Shown here: positions 9,250 through 18,572 of the stretch, piece after piece | Numbering within the stretch: the stretch's first letter is position 1 | Layout: each line of letters begins with the position of its first letter | Assembly (NCBI RefSeq): GCF_001440395.1 | Contig: NZ_LLXZ01000087.1 | Coordinates: forward strand, 1 to 64,000 | DNA length: 64,000 nt | Source of the DNA: Bradyrhizobium jicamae | GTDB taxonomy: Bacteria; Pseudomonadota; Alphaproteobacteria; Rhizobiales; Xanthobacteraceae | Direction: 5' to 3' | The notes under the pieces: model-generated | The model's input: the letters and a program-made list of their open reading frames with translations, nothing else | Database searches by the model: none | Told to the model about the DNA's origin: nothing | Position numbers and translations under genes: made by a program

Positions 9250-10083
9250 TTAGCTCCTTAAGGGATTGGCCGTGCGCTGGCCGCGCCGGCGCTCGACGGT
9301 GATTTCGGCGAGGATCGACATCGCGATCTCCTCCGGCGTGATCGCGCCGAGATCGAGCCCGGCCGGCGCCTTGACGCGCTCGATCGCGGCCGCCTCCGAT
9401 CCGCCGGCCACGAGCTTTTCGCGCAACGCCGCCATCTTGCGGCGACTGCCGACGAAGGCGTGATACTCGGCCCTGATGGCAAGCGCAGCGCGCAAGGCGG
9501 CCTCATCGCCCTTGCCCTGGGTCGAGACCACGACGAAACGCCTGGCGTCATTGAGGTAGCGGGGCGCGAAGCCGTCGACGATGACATGGGCGTCCGGCTC
9601 TGCGGTGACGTCAGCGGCTGGTGCAGCCAGCGTGACGTGATAGCCCAGTTGGCGAGCCTGGGCAGCCAGCGACATCGCGACCGGGCTTGCGCCCAAGATC
9701 ACCAGCGAGGGATGCGGCAAAACCGGCTCGACGAAAATATCCATGGTCCCCTTGCTCGGACACATGTTGCTGGCAAAGCGGATGCCCTCGCGATTGTCGC
9801 CCGGCTTGACGCCGAGTTCGGCAAGGAGATTTTCGGGCTGCACCGACACCATGCGCGGCTCCCCGTCCAGCAGCGCGTCGCGCGCGGCTTTCAGCACCGC
9901 GCCTCGTGCGCAGCCGCCGCCGATCCAGCCGGCGACGATGGTGCCATCAGGGCGAATGATCGCCTTGGCGCCGGCTTTCGCCGCCGTCACCGACACTGTG
10001 CGCACCACCGTCGCCAGCACGAACGGCTGCTCGGCGGATTTCATCTGCGCGACCAGATCCATCACTTCAACATGTGCGCTCAT
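9250..10083 (-). CDS. XdhC/CoxF-like molybdoenzyme maturation factor
   Basis: A 277-residue XdhC-family protein. XdhC proteins bind molybdenum cofactor and mature molybdenum hydroxylases; in the Oligotropha cox cluster the related genes are coxF and coxI. The N-terminal XdhC domain shows PFVLATVVRTVSVTAAKAGAKA and the GWIGGGCARGAV motif; the C-terminal Rossmann-like domain contains LVILGASPVAMSLAAQARQLGY and EYHAFVGSRRK. Position between coxE and coxG suggests a coxF counterpart, but I leave the symbol empty because coxF and coxI are hard to tell apart by sequence alone. Confidence 0.88.
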   Translation of the reverse strand: MSAHVEVMDLVAQMKSAEQPFVLATVVRTVSVTAAKAGAKAIIRPDGTIVAGWIGGGCARGAVLKAARDALLDGEPRMVSVQPENLLAELGVKPGDNREGIRFASNMCPSKGTMDIFVEPVLPHPSLVILGASPVAMSLAAQARQLGYHVTLAAPAADVTAEPDAHVIVDGFAPRYLNDARRFVVVSTQGKGDEAALRAALAIRAEYHAFVGSRRKMAALREKLVAGGSEAAAIERVKAPAGLDLGAITPEEIAMSILAEITVERRRGQRTANPLRS

Positions 10084-10095
10084 CGGACGACCCCG

Positions 10096-11307
10096 CTACA
10101 GTTTCGCCAGATAGGGTTCGAGCGCGGCCAGGCTGTTGAGCGTACTGGCCGGCGCGTAGAGATCGACATGCGGCAGCGCCGCCTTGATGCCTGCGGCTTC
10201 GGGCGCGTAACCCTCCCACCCCATCATCGGATTGAGCCAGACGATGCGGCGGCAGCGGCGGCCGAGCGCCGCCATCTCGCGGCCAAGCAATGCGGCATCA
10301 CCGGTCTCGTAGCCGTCAGACACGATCATCACGACGGTGCGCGAATGGATCACGCGCGCCGCATGCCAGCGATTGAAGGTCTGCAGGCTCTCGCCGATTT
10401 TGGTGCCGCCGCCTGCGCCCTGCGCCAGAATCGAGAGACGATCGAGCGCCCGCGCGGCGTCCTTTTCCTTCATCGCGTCGGAGACGTGCGCCAGCCGCGT
10501 GTGGAACAGGAACGCCTCGGCCTCGCGAAACTGGTCGAGTACGCCATGGATGAAGCGCAGGAATACGCCCGTGTACATGCTCATCGAACCCGAGGCATCG
10601 AGCAGCATCACGAGCCGCAGCGGCTTTGTCTTGCGCTGGCGCCTGACGAGGTCGATCGGCACGCCGCCATGGCTGATATTGCCGTGAATGGTTCGCCGTA
10701 GATCGAGCCGGTAGCCGCGACGTCGCGCCAGATCGCGGCGGGTCAGCCGCGTACGCATCGCGCGCGCGAGCCGTGCGGCTGCTTCATGCGCCTGCTCGAT
10801 TTGCGCGGGATCGGCGATCTTGCGAAAGTCCACCTCGGCGAGATTATCGGCACGGGAGGCGCCTTCCATACGTCCCTCGCCGCTACGATTATTATCGGCG
10901 CCGTCGGCGGACGGAATCTGATCCATCGCGCCGTCACTAGCGGTGCGCGGCTCGGGCCGATGGCCGGACAAACTCTTCAATGATGGATTACTGGCCGCTC
11001 TTGCCGACCCCATCGTCAGGGATCGCGACCGCGCGCGCTTGCCGAGCCAGAACGCGTCGAACAGACCATCGAATCTTTCCCAGTCGGATTTCCGTGCAGA
11101 GAACAGGTGTTTGAACGCGGAGCGCAACAGCGAGGGATTCTTCGCGTAACCCGCCGTCATCAGGGAAGCGGCGTCCTGACCTTCGTGGAGACCGACGGCG
11201 AATCCGTTGTCGCGCAATGTCCGGAGGAACGCCGCCAGTCTTGCCGACACGAGGCGCGAGACCTGATCGATCTCTTCGTATCCGGGATTGGGGCCGCAGC
11301 AGCTCAT
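10096..11307 (-). CDS. coxE: CoxE-like von Willebrand factor A protein
   Basis: A 403-residue VWA-domain protein of the CoxE family, the partner of the MoxR-type ATPase CoxD. In O. carboxidovorans CoxD and CoxE take part in building the [CuSMoO2] site of CO dehydrogenase. The metal-ion-dependent adhesion site is present: DASGSMS near residues 236-242, then the threonine in GGTKIGESL and the aspartate in IVSDGYETGD. The N-terminal half is helical and charged. The start ATG overlaps the coxD stop (ATGA); a longer in-frame start 25 codons upstream would lie inside coxD. Confidence 0.9.
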   Translation of the reverse strand: MSCCGPNPGYEEIDQVSRLVSARLAAFLRTLRDNGFAVGLHEGQDAASLMTAGYAKNPSLLRSAFKHLFSARKSDWERFDGLFDAFWLGKRARSRSLTMGSARAASNPSLKSLSGHRPEPRTASDGAMDQIPSADGADNNRSGEGRMEGASRADNLAEVDFRKIADPAQIEQAHEAAARLARAMRTRLTRRDLARRRGYRLDLRRTIHGNISHGGVPIDLVRRQRKTKPLRLVMLLDASGSMSMYTGVFLRFIHGVLDQFREAEAFLFHTRLAHVSDAMKEKDAARALDRLSILAQGAGGGTKIGESLQTFNRWHAARVIHSRTVVMIVSDGYETGDAALLGREMAALGRRCRRIVWLNPMMGWEGYAPEAAGIKAALPHVDLYAPASTLNSLAALEPYLAKL

Positions 11308-12176
11308 GCAACCCTCCCCAGCAGGCGCCCGGTCACTTCGCGAGTCATCCGCGACGTGTCCTCCTGCGTCTTGAGCAAGCACATCAAGGTCTCGTGCACC
11401 GTCTCGGGCGCTTCATGGAGATCGCGGACGTCGAGGCCGACCAGCGCCGCCGCCCAATCCAGCGTCTCCGCGACGCCCGGGACCTTGCGCAGCTCTTCCT
11501 TGCGGACGCCTTCCACCATGCGCGCAATCTGCAGCGCCAGCGAGGCGCCGGCGCCCTCGATCCGCGCCATGATGATGCGCGCTTCGCGATCGACATCGGG
11601 GTAATCGACATAATGATAGAGGCAGCGGCGGCGCAGCGCGTCCGAGAGTTCGCGCGTTCCGTTCGAGGTCAGCACCACATGCGGGATCGTAGTCGCCTTG
11701 ATCGTGCCGAGTTCGGGGATCGAGACCTGGAAATCCGACAACAGTTCGAGCAGGAACGCCTCGAACTCGTCGTCGGCACGATCGATCTCGTCGATCAGCA
11801 GCACCGGCGGCTTGTCGCGCCTGATGGCAGCCAGCAGCGGCCGTTCCAGCAGATATTTTTCCGAGAATATCTGATCCTCGACCGCATCGGGATTATCGCC
11901 GCGGTGTGCCTGGATTGACAGCAATTGCCGCTGGTAGTTCCACTCGTAGAGCGCAGCCGACTGATCCAGCCCCTCGTAGCATTGCAGGCGGATCAGCTCG
12001 GTCGTGTGCACCGATGCCAGCGCCTTCGCCACCTCGGTCTTGCCGACGCCCGCCTCGCCTTCCAGCAGCAGCGGGCGCTTCAGCATAAGCATCAGCGAGA
12101 TCGCGGTCGCAAGTTCCGCATCGGCGATATAGCCCGATGCGGCCAGTCGTTCCGCGATCTCTTTGCGATCCCTCAT
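11304..12176 (-). CDS. coxD: CoxD-like MoxR family AAA+ ATPase
   Basis: A 290-residue MoxR-type AAA+ ATPase. Walker A is GEAGVGKTEVAKA (about 40-52), Walker B is LLIDEIDRADDEFEA and sensor 1 is VVLTSNGTRELSDALRRRC. CoxD of O. carboxidovorans is a membrane-associated chaperone that helps insert sulfur and copper into the CO dehydrogenase active site. Here it sits directly after coxL with 10 bases between the two genes and overlaps coxE by four bases. The start MRDRKEIAERL is the first ATG that does not run into coxL. Confidence 0.93.
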   Translation of the reverse strand: MRDRKEIAERLAASGYIADAELATAISLMLMLKRPLLLEGEAGVGKTEVAKALASVHTTELIRLQCYEGLDQSAALYEWNYQRQLLSIQAHRGDNPDAVEDQIFSEKYLLERPLLAAIRRDKPPVLLIDEIDRADDEFEAFLLELLSDFQVSIPELGTIKATTIPHVVLTSNGTRELSDALRRRCLYHYVDYPDVDREARIIMARIEGAGASLALQIARMVEGVRKEELRKVPGVAETLDWAAALVGLDVRDLHEAPETVHETLMCLLKTQEDTSRMTREVTGRLLGRVA

Positions 12177-12186
12177 TTCGGCGTCT

Positions 12187-14607
12187 CTAGGCAACCGCCC
12201 CCAGATCCTTCGCGGCCTTCCAGTTGCGCCAGTAGTCATGCGGCATCTGGATGTGCGTGCTTCCAAGGAACGAGAAGGCGTCGTTGACCGCATTGGAGAA
12301 CGCCGGCACGCCGCCGACATTCGGGCTTTCGCCAACGCCCTTGGCGCCGATCGGGTGGTGCGGCGACGGCGTGACGGTGAAGTCGGTTTCCCAATGCGGG
12401 GTCTCGACCGCGGTCGGCATGAAGAAATCCATGAACGAGCCGGTGACCACGTTGCCGTCGGCATCGTAGCGGATTTCCTGCCCCATCGCGATCGCGAACG
12501 CCTCGGTGAGCCCGCCATGCACCTGGCCCTCGATGATCATCGGATTGATGCGGGTGCCGCAATCGTCCAGCGCGTAGAAGCGCCTGACCTTGTAGACCCC
12601 GGTGTCGACGTCGATGTTCATGACGCAGATATAGGCGCCGAACGGATAGGTCATGTTGGGCGGATCATAATAGCTCACCGCCTCCAGCCCCGGCTCCATG
12701 CCGGGAGGAACCGAATTGTAGGCCGCCCAGCAGATATCCTTCATCGACATCGTCTTCTCCGGCAGGCCCTTGACGCGGAAGCCGTCGATATCCCATTCGA
12801 GATCGTCCTCGTGGACCTCGAGCTTGTAGGCCGCGATCATCTGCGCCTTGGCCTTGATTTTCCGCGCGGCCATCGCGATCGCAGCACCCGCTACCGGCGT
12901 CGAGCGCGAGCCGTAGGTGCCGAGCCCGTAGGGCGCCGTATCGGTATTGCCCTCCTCGACCATGATGTCGTCGGCGGGAATGCCGATCTCGGTGGCGATG
13001 ATCTGCGCCCAGGTGGTCTCATGACCCTGGCCCTGGCTCTTTGAGCCGACCCGCGCGATGCCCGCGCCGGTCGGATGCAGGCGGATTTCGCAGGAATCGA
13101 ACATCGCAATGCCAAGGATGTCGCAGTTCTTCGAGGGACCGGCGCCGACGATCTCGGTGAAAAACGAGACGCCCACGCCCATGATCTCGCGGGTCTCGCC
13201 GCGCTTGAACGCTTCGCGCAACGCCGACTGTTCTTTCCGGAGTTCGGAATACTTCACCGTCTCCATCGCCTTCTTCATGGCGGTGGCGTAGTCGCCGGAA
13301 TCGTACTCCCAGCCCAAGGCTGAGTGATACGGGAACTGCTCCGGCTTGATGAAGTTCTTCAGCCGCAATTCCGCCGGATCCATCCCGAGCTTCTGCGCCA
13401 GAATGTCCATGGCACGTTCGATGCAATAAGCGGCTTCGGTGACGCGGAACGAGCAACGGTAGGCAACGCCGCCCGGCGCCTTGTTGGTGTAGATGCCGTC
13501 GACCGACAAATGCGCGGTCGGGAAATCATACGACCCTGTCACGATGTTGAAGAAGCCGGCCGGCCATTTCGACGGATCGGCGCAGGCGTCGAACGCACCG
13601 TGATCGGCCAGCACGTGGACGCGGAGGCCGGTGACCTTGCCTTCTTTGGTCGAGGCGATTTCAGTCGTCATGTGATAGTCGCGCGCGAACGAAGTCGCGG
13701 TGAGGTTCTCGATGCGGTCCTCGACCCATTTCACTGGCTTGCCGGTGACGATCGAAGCCACTGCTGCGCAGATATAGCCGGGATACGCGCCGACCTTGTT
13801 GCCGAAGCCGCCGCCGATATCAGGCGAGATCACATGGATCTTCTGCTCCGGTAGCTTTGCGATCAGCGCAACCACAGTACGGATGACATGCGGCGCCTGG
13901 AAAGTGCCCCAGATCGTCAGCTCGCCCCTGATCTTGTCGAACGAGCAGACGCACTGGCAGGTTTCCAGCGGCGACGGATGGGTGCGATGGTAGGAGATCA
14001 TCTCCTTGAACGTGACCTCCGCCTTGCGGAAGGCGGCGTCGGTCAAATCCTTGTCGCCGACGGTCCACTCGAAGATGTGGTTGTGGTGCTTGCGCGGACC
14101 ATGCGCGCCCGTAGTCTTGCCGGCGAGATCCTCGCGCAGCACGGGCGCATCCTTGTCCATCGCCTTGAACGGATCGATCAAGGGCGGCAGCGGTTCATAT
14201 TCGACCACGACCTTGTTGATGCCGTCATCGGCCGCATAGCGGTCGGTAGCGACGACGAAGGCGACCTCCTGATTCTGGAACAGCACCTTGCCGTCGGCCA
14301 GCACCATCTGCACGTCGCCTGCGAGCGTCGGCATCCAGGCGAGGTTCACCGTCTTCAGCGTCTCGGCGGTGATGACCGCCAGTACGCCCGGCACCTTCAG
14401 CGCCTCGGTATCGTCGATCTTCTTGACGCGCGCATGGGCATGGGGCGATCTGACAAAATCGCCGTGCAGCATGCCCGGCAATTTGACGTCGTCGACATAG
14501 TTGCCCTTGCCTTGCGTGAAACGGATGTCCTCCACCCGCTTGCGCTTGCAACCCATGCCTTCGAGTTTGGCTTCGCGTTGTTCCCGCGTGGGAGTCATGT
14601 CGTTCAT
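12187..14607 (-). CDS. coxL: Aerobic CO dehydrogenase large subunit, form I
   Basis: The 806-residue molybdenum- and copper-binding subunit that oxidises CO to CO2. The form I signature VAYRCSFR is present at about residues 381-388; its cysteine (385) corresponds to the copper-binding Cys388 of O. carboxidovorans CoxL. Form II proteins have AYRGAGR instead, so this is a true CO dehydrogenase by motif. The GGGFGNK loop (265-271) and the [11 protein letters not shown] region with the catalytic glutamate near the C-terminus are also intact. The start overlaps the coxS stop (ATGA). Confidence 0.97.
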   Translation of the reverse strand: MNDMTPTREQREAKLEGMGCKRKRVEDIRFTQGKGNYVDDVKLPGMLHGDFVRSPHAHARVKKIDDTEALKVPGVLAVITAETLKTVNLAWMPTLAGDVQMVLADGKVLFQNQEVAFVVATDRYAADDGINKVVVEYEPLPPLIDPFKAMDKDAPVLREDLAGKTTGAHGPRKHHNHIFEWTVGDKDLTDAAFRKAEVTFKEMISYHRTHPSPLETCQCVCSFDKIRGELTIWGTFQAPHVIRTVVALIAKLPEQKIHVISPDIGGGFGNKVGAYPGYICAAVASIVTGKPVKWVEDRIENLTATSFARDYHMTTEIASTKEGKVTGLRVHVLADHGAFDACADPSKWPAGFFNIVTGSYDFPTAHLSVDGIYTNKAPGGVAYRCSFRVTEAAYCIERAMDILAQKLGMDPAELRLKNFIKPEQFPYHSALGWEYDSGDYATAMKKAMETVKYSELRKEQSALREAFKRGETREIMGVGVSFFTEIVGAGPSKNCDILGIAMFDSCEIRLHPTGAGIARVGSKSQGQGHETTWAQIIATEIGIPADDIMVEEGNTDTAPYGLGTYGSRSTPVAGAAIAMAARKIKAKAQMIAAYKLEVHEDDLEWDIDGFRVKGLPEKTMSMKDICWAAYNSVPPGMEPGLEAVSYYDPPNMTYPFGAYICVMNIDVDTGVYKVRRFYALDDCGTRINPMIIEGQVHGGLTEAFAIAMGQEIRYDADGNVVTGSFMDFFMPTAVETPHWETDFTVTPSPHHPIGAKGVGESPNVGGVPAFSNAVNDAFSFLGSTHIQMPHDYWRNWKAAKDLGAVA

Positions 14608-15104
14608 TCCGCGGCCTCCCTGAATTCAACGCCATTGATCTTGGCGGCGGCGTACTGGATCGCCTTGACGATGTTCTGGTAGCCGGTACAGCGACAGATG
14701 TTGCCGGAGATACCCATGCGGACTTCATCTTCGGTCGGCTGCGGATTTTCCTTCAACAGCCGATGTGCGCGCATGATCATGCCGGGCGTGCAGAAGCCGC
14801 ATTGCAGCCCGTGCATCATGCGAAAACCTTCCTGCAGCGCCGACAGCGAACCGTCGGCATTGGCCATGCCTTCGATGGTGGTGATGTCGGAGCCCTGGGC
14901 CTGCACCGCGAACATGGTGCAGGATTTCACCGACATGCCGTCGATATCGACGGTGCAGGCGCCGCAATGGGTGGTTTCGCAGCCGATATGGGTGCCGGTC
15001 ATCGCCAGGTTTTCGCGGATGAAGTGCACCAGCAGCGTGCGCGATTCGACGAGGCCTTCGACCTCGGCGCCGTTCACCTTCATGGTGATGTGGGTTTTTG
15101 GCAT
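14604..15104 (-). CDS. coxS: Aerobic CO dehydrogenase small subunit (2Fe-2S)
   Basis: A 166-residue iron-sulfur subunit carrying two [2Fe-2S] clusters that pass electrons from CoxL to the flavin of CoxM. The plant-type ferredoxin cysteines are at 42, 47, 50 and 62 ([13 protein letters not shown] ... SC), and the second cluster uses 102, 105, 137 and 139 (QCGFCTPGM ... CRCTGY). A strong GAGAGGGG ribosome site lies before the ATG that gives [12 protein letters not shown]. The gene is 14 bases from coxM and overlaps coxL by four. Confidence 0.97.
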   Translation of the reverse strand: MPKTHITMKVNGAEVEGLVESRTLLVHFIRENLAMTGTHIGCETTHCGACTVDIDGMSVKSCTMFAVQAQGSDITTIEGMANADGSLSALQEGFRMMHGLQCGFCTPGMIMRAHRLLKENPQPTEDEVRMGISGNICRCTGYQNIVKAIQYAAAKINGVEFREAAE

Positions 15105-15118
15105 TTTGTGATCCCCTC

Positions 15119-15982
15119 TCAACTTGCGCGGCCGGCGGCGCGCTGCAGCGCGCGCATCACCATGATGCCGCCGACATGCTTGCGATATTCGACCGGGCCG
15201 CGGGCATCCGCGGCCGGCGACATGATGGCTTCGGCAGCGGCAGCAGCCTTCTTCAGCGTGGCCGGATCGAGGCTGGTGCCGATCACCGCCTTGGCGGCAT
15301 CCTCGGCAAGCAGCGGCGTTTCCGAAAGGTTCGTTAGCGCAATCTTGCAGGTCGCCACCTTGCCGCCCGCCATCGTCAGCACGACCGCGGCAGCGGCGGT
15401 GGCGTAGTCGCCGACCTTGCGCTTCAGCTTTTCATAGGCGTAGCCGTGACCGGCTGATGGTACGGGGATGGCGACCGAGGTCAGGAGTTCACCGGGTTCG
15501 AGCGCGGTGAAATAGGCCCCTTGGTAGAACTCGCTGGCCGCGACCTCGCGTGCGCCGGATTTGCCTTCCAGGCGATAGCTTGCGCCCAATGCCATCATCA
15601 GCGCCGGCATGTCGTTGCCGGGATCGCCATTGGCGACGTTGCCGCCGATGGTGCCGCGATAGCGCACCTGGGGGTCGGCGATCAGAAGCGCGGTTTCGTC
15701 CAGAATGGGCAAGGATCTGCCGATCTCGTCGGACGCCAGCAGTTCATGCTGGGTGGTCATCGCGCCGATCACGACTGTGTTGCCCTCGCGGCGGATGCCC
15801 TTGAGGTCTGCGACGCCATGCAGATCAACCAGGTGCTCCGGTGTGGCGAGCCTGAGCTTCATCATTGGAACCAGGCTGTGACCGCCGGCCAGCGGCCGGG
15901 CCTCGTCGCCCAGCGTCGAGAGCAGTTTGAGCGCGTCGGCCACCGTCGCCGGCCGGTAATAGTTGAATGGACCAGGGATCAT
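15119..15982 (-). CDS. coxM: Aerobic CO dehydrogenase medium subunit (FAD)
   Basis: A 287-residue FAD-binding subunit of the molybdenum hydroxylase type. The N-terminus [20 protein letters not shown] is typical, followed by the FAD motif [16 protein letters not shown] near residues 31-46 and the second flavin motif [16 protein letters not shown] near 110-125. It is the first structural gene of the M-S-L order that is usual for CO dehydrogenase. The 171-base gap between it and coxC contains a perfect direct repeat described separately as a possible operator. Confidence 0.96.
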   Translation of the reverse strand: MIPGPFNYYRPATVADALKLLSTLGDEARPLAGGHSLVPMMKLRLATPEHLVDLHGVADLKGIRREGNTVVIGAMTTQHELLASDEIGRSLPILDETALLIADPQVRYRGTIGGNVANGDPGNDMPALMMALGASYRLEGKSGAREVAASEFYQGAYFTALEPGELLTSVAIPVPSAGHGYAYEKLKRKVGDYATAAAAVVLTMAGGKVATCKIALTNLSETPLLAEDAAKAVIGTSLDPATLKKAAAAAEAIMSPAADARGPVEYRKHVGGIMVMRALQRAAGRAS

Positions 15983-16094
15983 GGGCTCTCCTCCATTCGT
16001 CCTTTGGGCGCTTCTCTTCGGCGCGCGGACGCTGGCGGGAGGCTGATTGGAGAGGTTCTAAAACGCAATCGCGCCGGCACAAGGACGGGAAAAT

Positions 16095-16128
16095 CGCACG
16101 AAATGCGGATATCGGCGCACGAAATGCG
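16095..16128. promoter_or_regulatory. Direct repeat, possible LytTR (CoxC) operator upstream of coxM
   Basis: The 13-base word CGCACGAAATGCG occurs twice, at 16095-16107 and 16116-16128, exactly 21 bases apart. LytTR regulators such as AgrA bind pairs of short direct repeats separated by about two helical turns, so the geometry fits. The site lies 113-146 bases before the coxM start and just downstream of the stop of coxC, which encodes a LytTR protein. A weaker copy, ACGCAATGCG, ends at 16169 inside the end of coxC. Binding is inferred, not shown. Confidence 0.6.
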
Positions 16129-16153
16129 TCAGCCTTGTCGACCTATTGGCGAT

Positions 16154-17395
16154 CTAATGACGCAATGCGGAGGCGTGGCGTCGGGCGAGACCAAGCCGGG
16201 CTTTAACCTCGGCAATCCTGGCGCGGCTCACGGGCACCCGGTGCGGCGACGGGCCATCGAGTTCGACGATGGCGCCATCGCCTTCCTTGCGGACGAAGGT
16301 GACGTGGGCCATCGCCACGATGTGGCTGCGGTGCACCCGGACGAACAGACCGGGGTCAAGCTGGGCTTCGGCCTCCGAGATCGACCACGGGCACATTCGC
16401 TCCCGGGTGCCGTCATGCACCTTGGTATAGTGAGCGTCGGCCCGGACGCTCCTGACGTCGGCGGTATCGATGAAATGGGTGCCATCGGCACCTTCGACCG
16501 GCAACCGCGGTGCGGGTGCGGCGCGGGGCGGCTGGCCGATGCCGCCGAGCGGTGTCGGCCGCAGCCGCGGGCTGGTCGAGGCGGCGGTGGAGTCCGCCGG
16601 CGAAATGGTTGCAACGAGGGCGGCCTCGGGTGCGGCCGCCCCGGGAATGGCGGCAACCGCAGCTGTCGTCGCCGCGACCTTGTTGCGCGGGTCCGGCACC
16701 AGCGACAGCAGGAAGCCCGCGGCAATCACGAAGCAGAGCAGCGCGACGACCAGCGACAGCATTTGCGACGATGCCGCCAATCCGTCGACGTGGTGATGCG
16801 CCCCTTGCGATGATGGAACCAGATGCATGCCGGCCATCGCCGTGTAGTGCATGCCCGCCACCGCGAAACCGTAGGCGACGGCACTCAGTGCGAGTTGGAC
16901 GCCCCCCTGCCGCGCCAGAAATGCACGGAGGCCGCCATAAGCGGTGGCGATCGCAATCAGGACGGACAGCGCGACCATCGTGACGTCATGCGTCATGGCG
17001 AAATTGCCCGACAATCCATGCATGCCGACATAGTGCATGCTGGCGATGCCGACCCCGAGCAGCACCGCCGAGGACACCACCCGGAAAAACGTCGGCTCGC
17101 CGACGCTGACAAGAAACACGGAAATGCCGACGACCAGCGCGCAGATCAGGAACGAGACGATGGTCGGCAACACCAGATAGACCGTGTCTGCCGGCAGCGG
17201 CGCCGCCAACATGCCGACGAAATGCATGGTCCAGATGCCGATGGCGAGGAAGAATGCCGCGCCCGCGAGCAGCACGCGATGACTGGCGTCCGGCGTCCCG
17301 CGGATGCGCGCCGTAAGACCGAAGCCGGTATGTCCTCCCAGAATCGCGATCACTACCGAGAGCGCGACGAGATAGGGATCGTGTCCTTCGAACAT
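16154..17395 (-). CDS. coxC: CoxC-like membrane regulator, MHYT sensor plus LytTR DNA-binding domain
   Basis: A 413-residue protein. The first 240 residues form a seven-helix MHYT sensor with three metal-binding-like motifs, MHFVGM, MHYVGM and MHYTAM; MHYT domains are thought to sense gases such as O2, CO or NO through bound metal. A proline/alanine-rich linker follows, then a C-terminal LytTR DNA-binding domain (about 300-405) with THFIDTADVRSVRADAHYTK and FVRVHRSHIVAM (given in pieces). In Oligotropha, CoxC has this same two-part build and sits next to coxMSL, so role and name are well supported by context. A membrane-bound DNA-binding protein is unusual. Confidence 0.88.
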   Translation of the reverse strand: MFEGHDPYLVALSVVIAILGGHTGFGLTARIRGTPDASHRVLLAGAAFFLAIGIWTMHFVGMLAAPLPADTVYLVLPTIVSFLICALVVGISVFLVSVGEPTFFRVVSSAVLLGVGIASMHYVGMHGLSGNFAMTHDVTMVALSVLIAIATAYGGLRAFLARQGGVQLALSAVAYGFAVAGMHYTAMAGMHLVPSSQGAHHHVDGLAASSQMLSLVVALLCFVIAAGFLLSLVPDPRNKVAATTAAVAAIPGAAAPEAALVATISPADSTAASTSPRLRPTPLGGIGQPPRAAPAPRLPVEGADGTHFIDTADVRSVRADAHYTKVHDGTRERMCPWSISEAEAQLDPGLFVRVHRSHIVAMAHVTFVRKEGDGAIVELDGPSPHRVPVSRARIAEVKARLGLARRHASALRH

Positions 17396-17526
17396 GATCG
17401 TCTCGGCCGCCCGTCTCCACGGACGTGCCTCCTCCCGCCGCCGAGTTTACAGGTCTGGCGACGGGAATGACAATCGGTCGATTGCCGGGTCTTGTCACCA
17501 GATGTGTTTTTCCGGCGACAGGCCCA

Positions 17527-17548
17527 CCCCGCAACAACAATTGCGGGG
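17527..17548 (-). terminator. Hairpin downstream of ribH2, possible terminator
   Basis: An 8-base perfect stem, CCCCGCAA with TTGCGGGG, encloses a 6-base loop 29 bases after the ribH2 stop. There is no clear U-run after it on the minus strand, so it may be a pause or processing hairpin rather than a true terminator. Confidence 0.35.
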
Positions 17549-17576
17549 CGAGCTTTCGTTTGCAATGCCTTGAGTT

Positions 17577-18158
17577 CTACACAATCCCCGCGGCCACCTG
17601 GCCGCGCAGCCGCTCAAGGCTGTGCAGCGTGTTGGCGCAGGCTTCCGCGACCTCGATGCCCTTGATGACGAAGTGCTTGCGGAAGAAATCGTGATGCACG
17701 GCGCTGTCGTGGAATTGCTGCGGCGTCAGCACCGCCGAGAATATCGGCACCTCGGTCTTCAGTTGCACGTCCATCAGCGCCTTGATCACGGTATCGGCCA
17801 CGAATTCGTGGCGGTAGATGCCGCCATCGACCACAAGGCCCGCGGCCACGATCGCGGTGTAGCGCCGCGTCTTGGCGAGCAGTTGCGCATGCAGGGGTAT
17901 CTCGAACGAACCCGGCACCTCGAACAGATCGACCTGCGCGCGCGTGATATGGCGCGCCTCGATCTCTTCGAGGAACGCGATGCGGCATTCCTCGACCACG
18001 TCGCGGTGCCAGGACGACTGCACGAAGGCGATGCGCTGCGGCTTGACGAAGCGTGGATGCACCGGCGCCGGCGGCCGCTCGGGCACGTCAGGAACGTGAC
18101 TGGCTTCGACTGTTTGGGGTGGGGATTGGACTTCAGGCTCTAGCAAGGTCTGATTCAT
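17577..18158 (-). CDS. ribH2: 6,7-dimethyl-8-ribityllumazine synthase, RibH2 type
   Basis: Lumazine synthase condenses the ribityl-pyrimidine with dihydroxybutanone phosphate, the next-to-last step of riboflavin synthesis. The protein (193 residues) matches the rhizobial/Brucella RibH2 subtype, a decamer, rather than the icosahedral type: it has FVQSSWHRDVVEECRIAF, the substrate loop VPGSFEIPLHAQLLAKT, VVDGGIYRHEFVADTVI and VHHDFFRKHF. An extra 37-residue proline-rich N-terminal stretch precedes the fold. The gene stands alone and is preceded by a full FMN riboswitch, so it is expected to be shut off when FMN is plentiful. Confidence 0.93.
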   Translation of the reverse strand: MNQTLLEPEVQSPPQTVEASHVPDVPERPPAPVHPRFVKPQRIAFVQSSWHRDVVEECRIAFLEEIEARHITRAQVDLFEVPGSFEIPLHAQLLAKTRRYTAIVAAGLVVDGGIYRHEFVADTVIKALMDVQLKTEVPIFSAVLTPQQFHDSAVHHDFFRKHFVIKGIEVAEACANTLHSLERLRGQVAAGIV

Positions 18159-18572
18159 GGCTTTCCTCTTTCAGGACCAGAATCAGGGCATACGGAACGA
18201 CGTCGGCCCACGCGCAAAAATGCGCAGGCCGCCGCAAACCGTTCTCTTTCATCCGGACTGTAACCGTCGGCTTCGGATTCACACCGAATCTGCTGACCCT
18301 TCTTCCCGGGAGGAAAGAAGGCGCTCGCGGGCTTGGGCTACGTCACCCTTACCGCCGGTGGGGACTTTCACCCCGCCCTGAGAACACGGTCGCCCGGAAT
18401 GGACGACCTGGCTCAAGAATATGACCAACGCCGGGGCGGCAGCAAGCGCCTTCGACATGGGGAATCGGCATGTCCCCATGCCGCCGGGACAGGGCGCAGC
18501 GACGGCTGACGGCCTTTACTCAGGCTGCCGCAGTTGGGATAGGGTTGTGCTCAAAAAGGGGGGACGCTCGAC
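18159..18572. other. Gap between ribH2 and the TctC-type gene
   Basis: This 414-base gap holds the ribH2 leader with its FMN riboswitch (left three quarters) and, on the right, the short upstream region of the TctC-type gene with a weak GGGGGGAC site before its ATG. No other reading frame or RNA was recognised. Confidence 0.7.
18237..18387 (-). ncRNA. FMN riboswitch (RFN element) controlling ribH2
   Basis: Read on the minus strand, the conserved RFN blocks occur in order: a 5' GTTCTCAGGGCGGGGTGAAA block, the CCACCGGCGGTAA block, a variable arm containing CCTTCTTTCC/GGAAGAAGG, GTCAGCAGATTCGGTGTGAA, and the closing CGACGGTTACAGTCCGGATG then AAAGAGAAC. The outer strands pair as P1. It ends about 80 bases before the ribH2 start. 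FMN binding to such elements represses riboflavin genes at transcription or translation. The next gene upstream is divergent, so ribH2 is the only target. Confidence 0.95.

Noticed and set aside
15521..16813. A 430-codon plus-strand frame spanning coxM and coxC
   Set aside because: It crosses two real genes and the gap between them on the opposite strand; composition is that of an antisense shadow.
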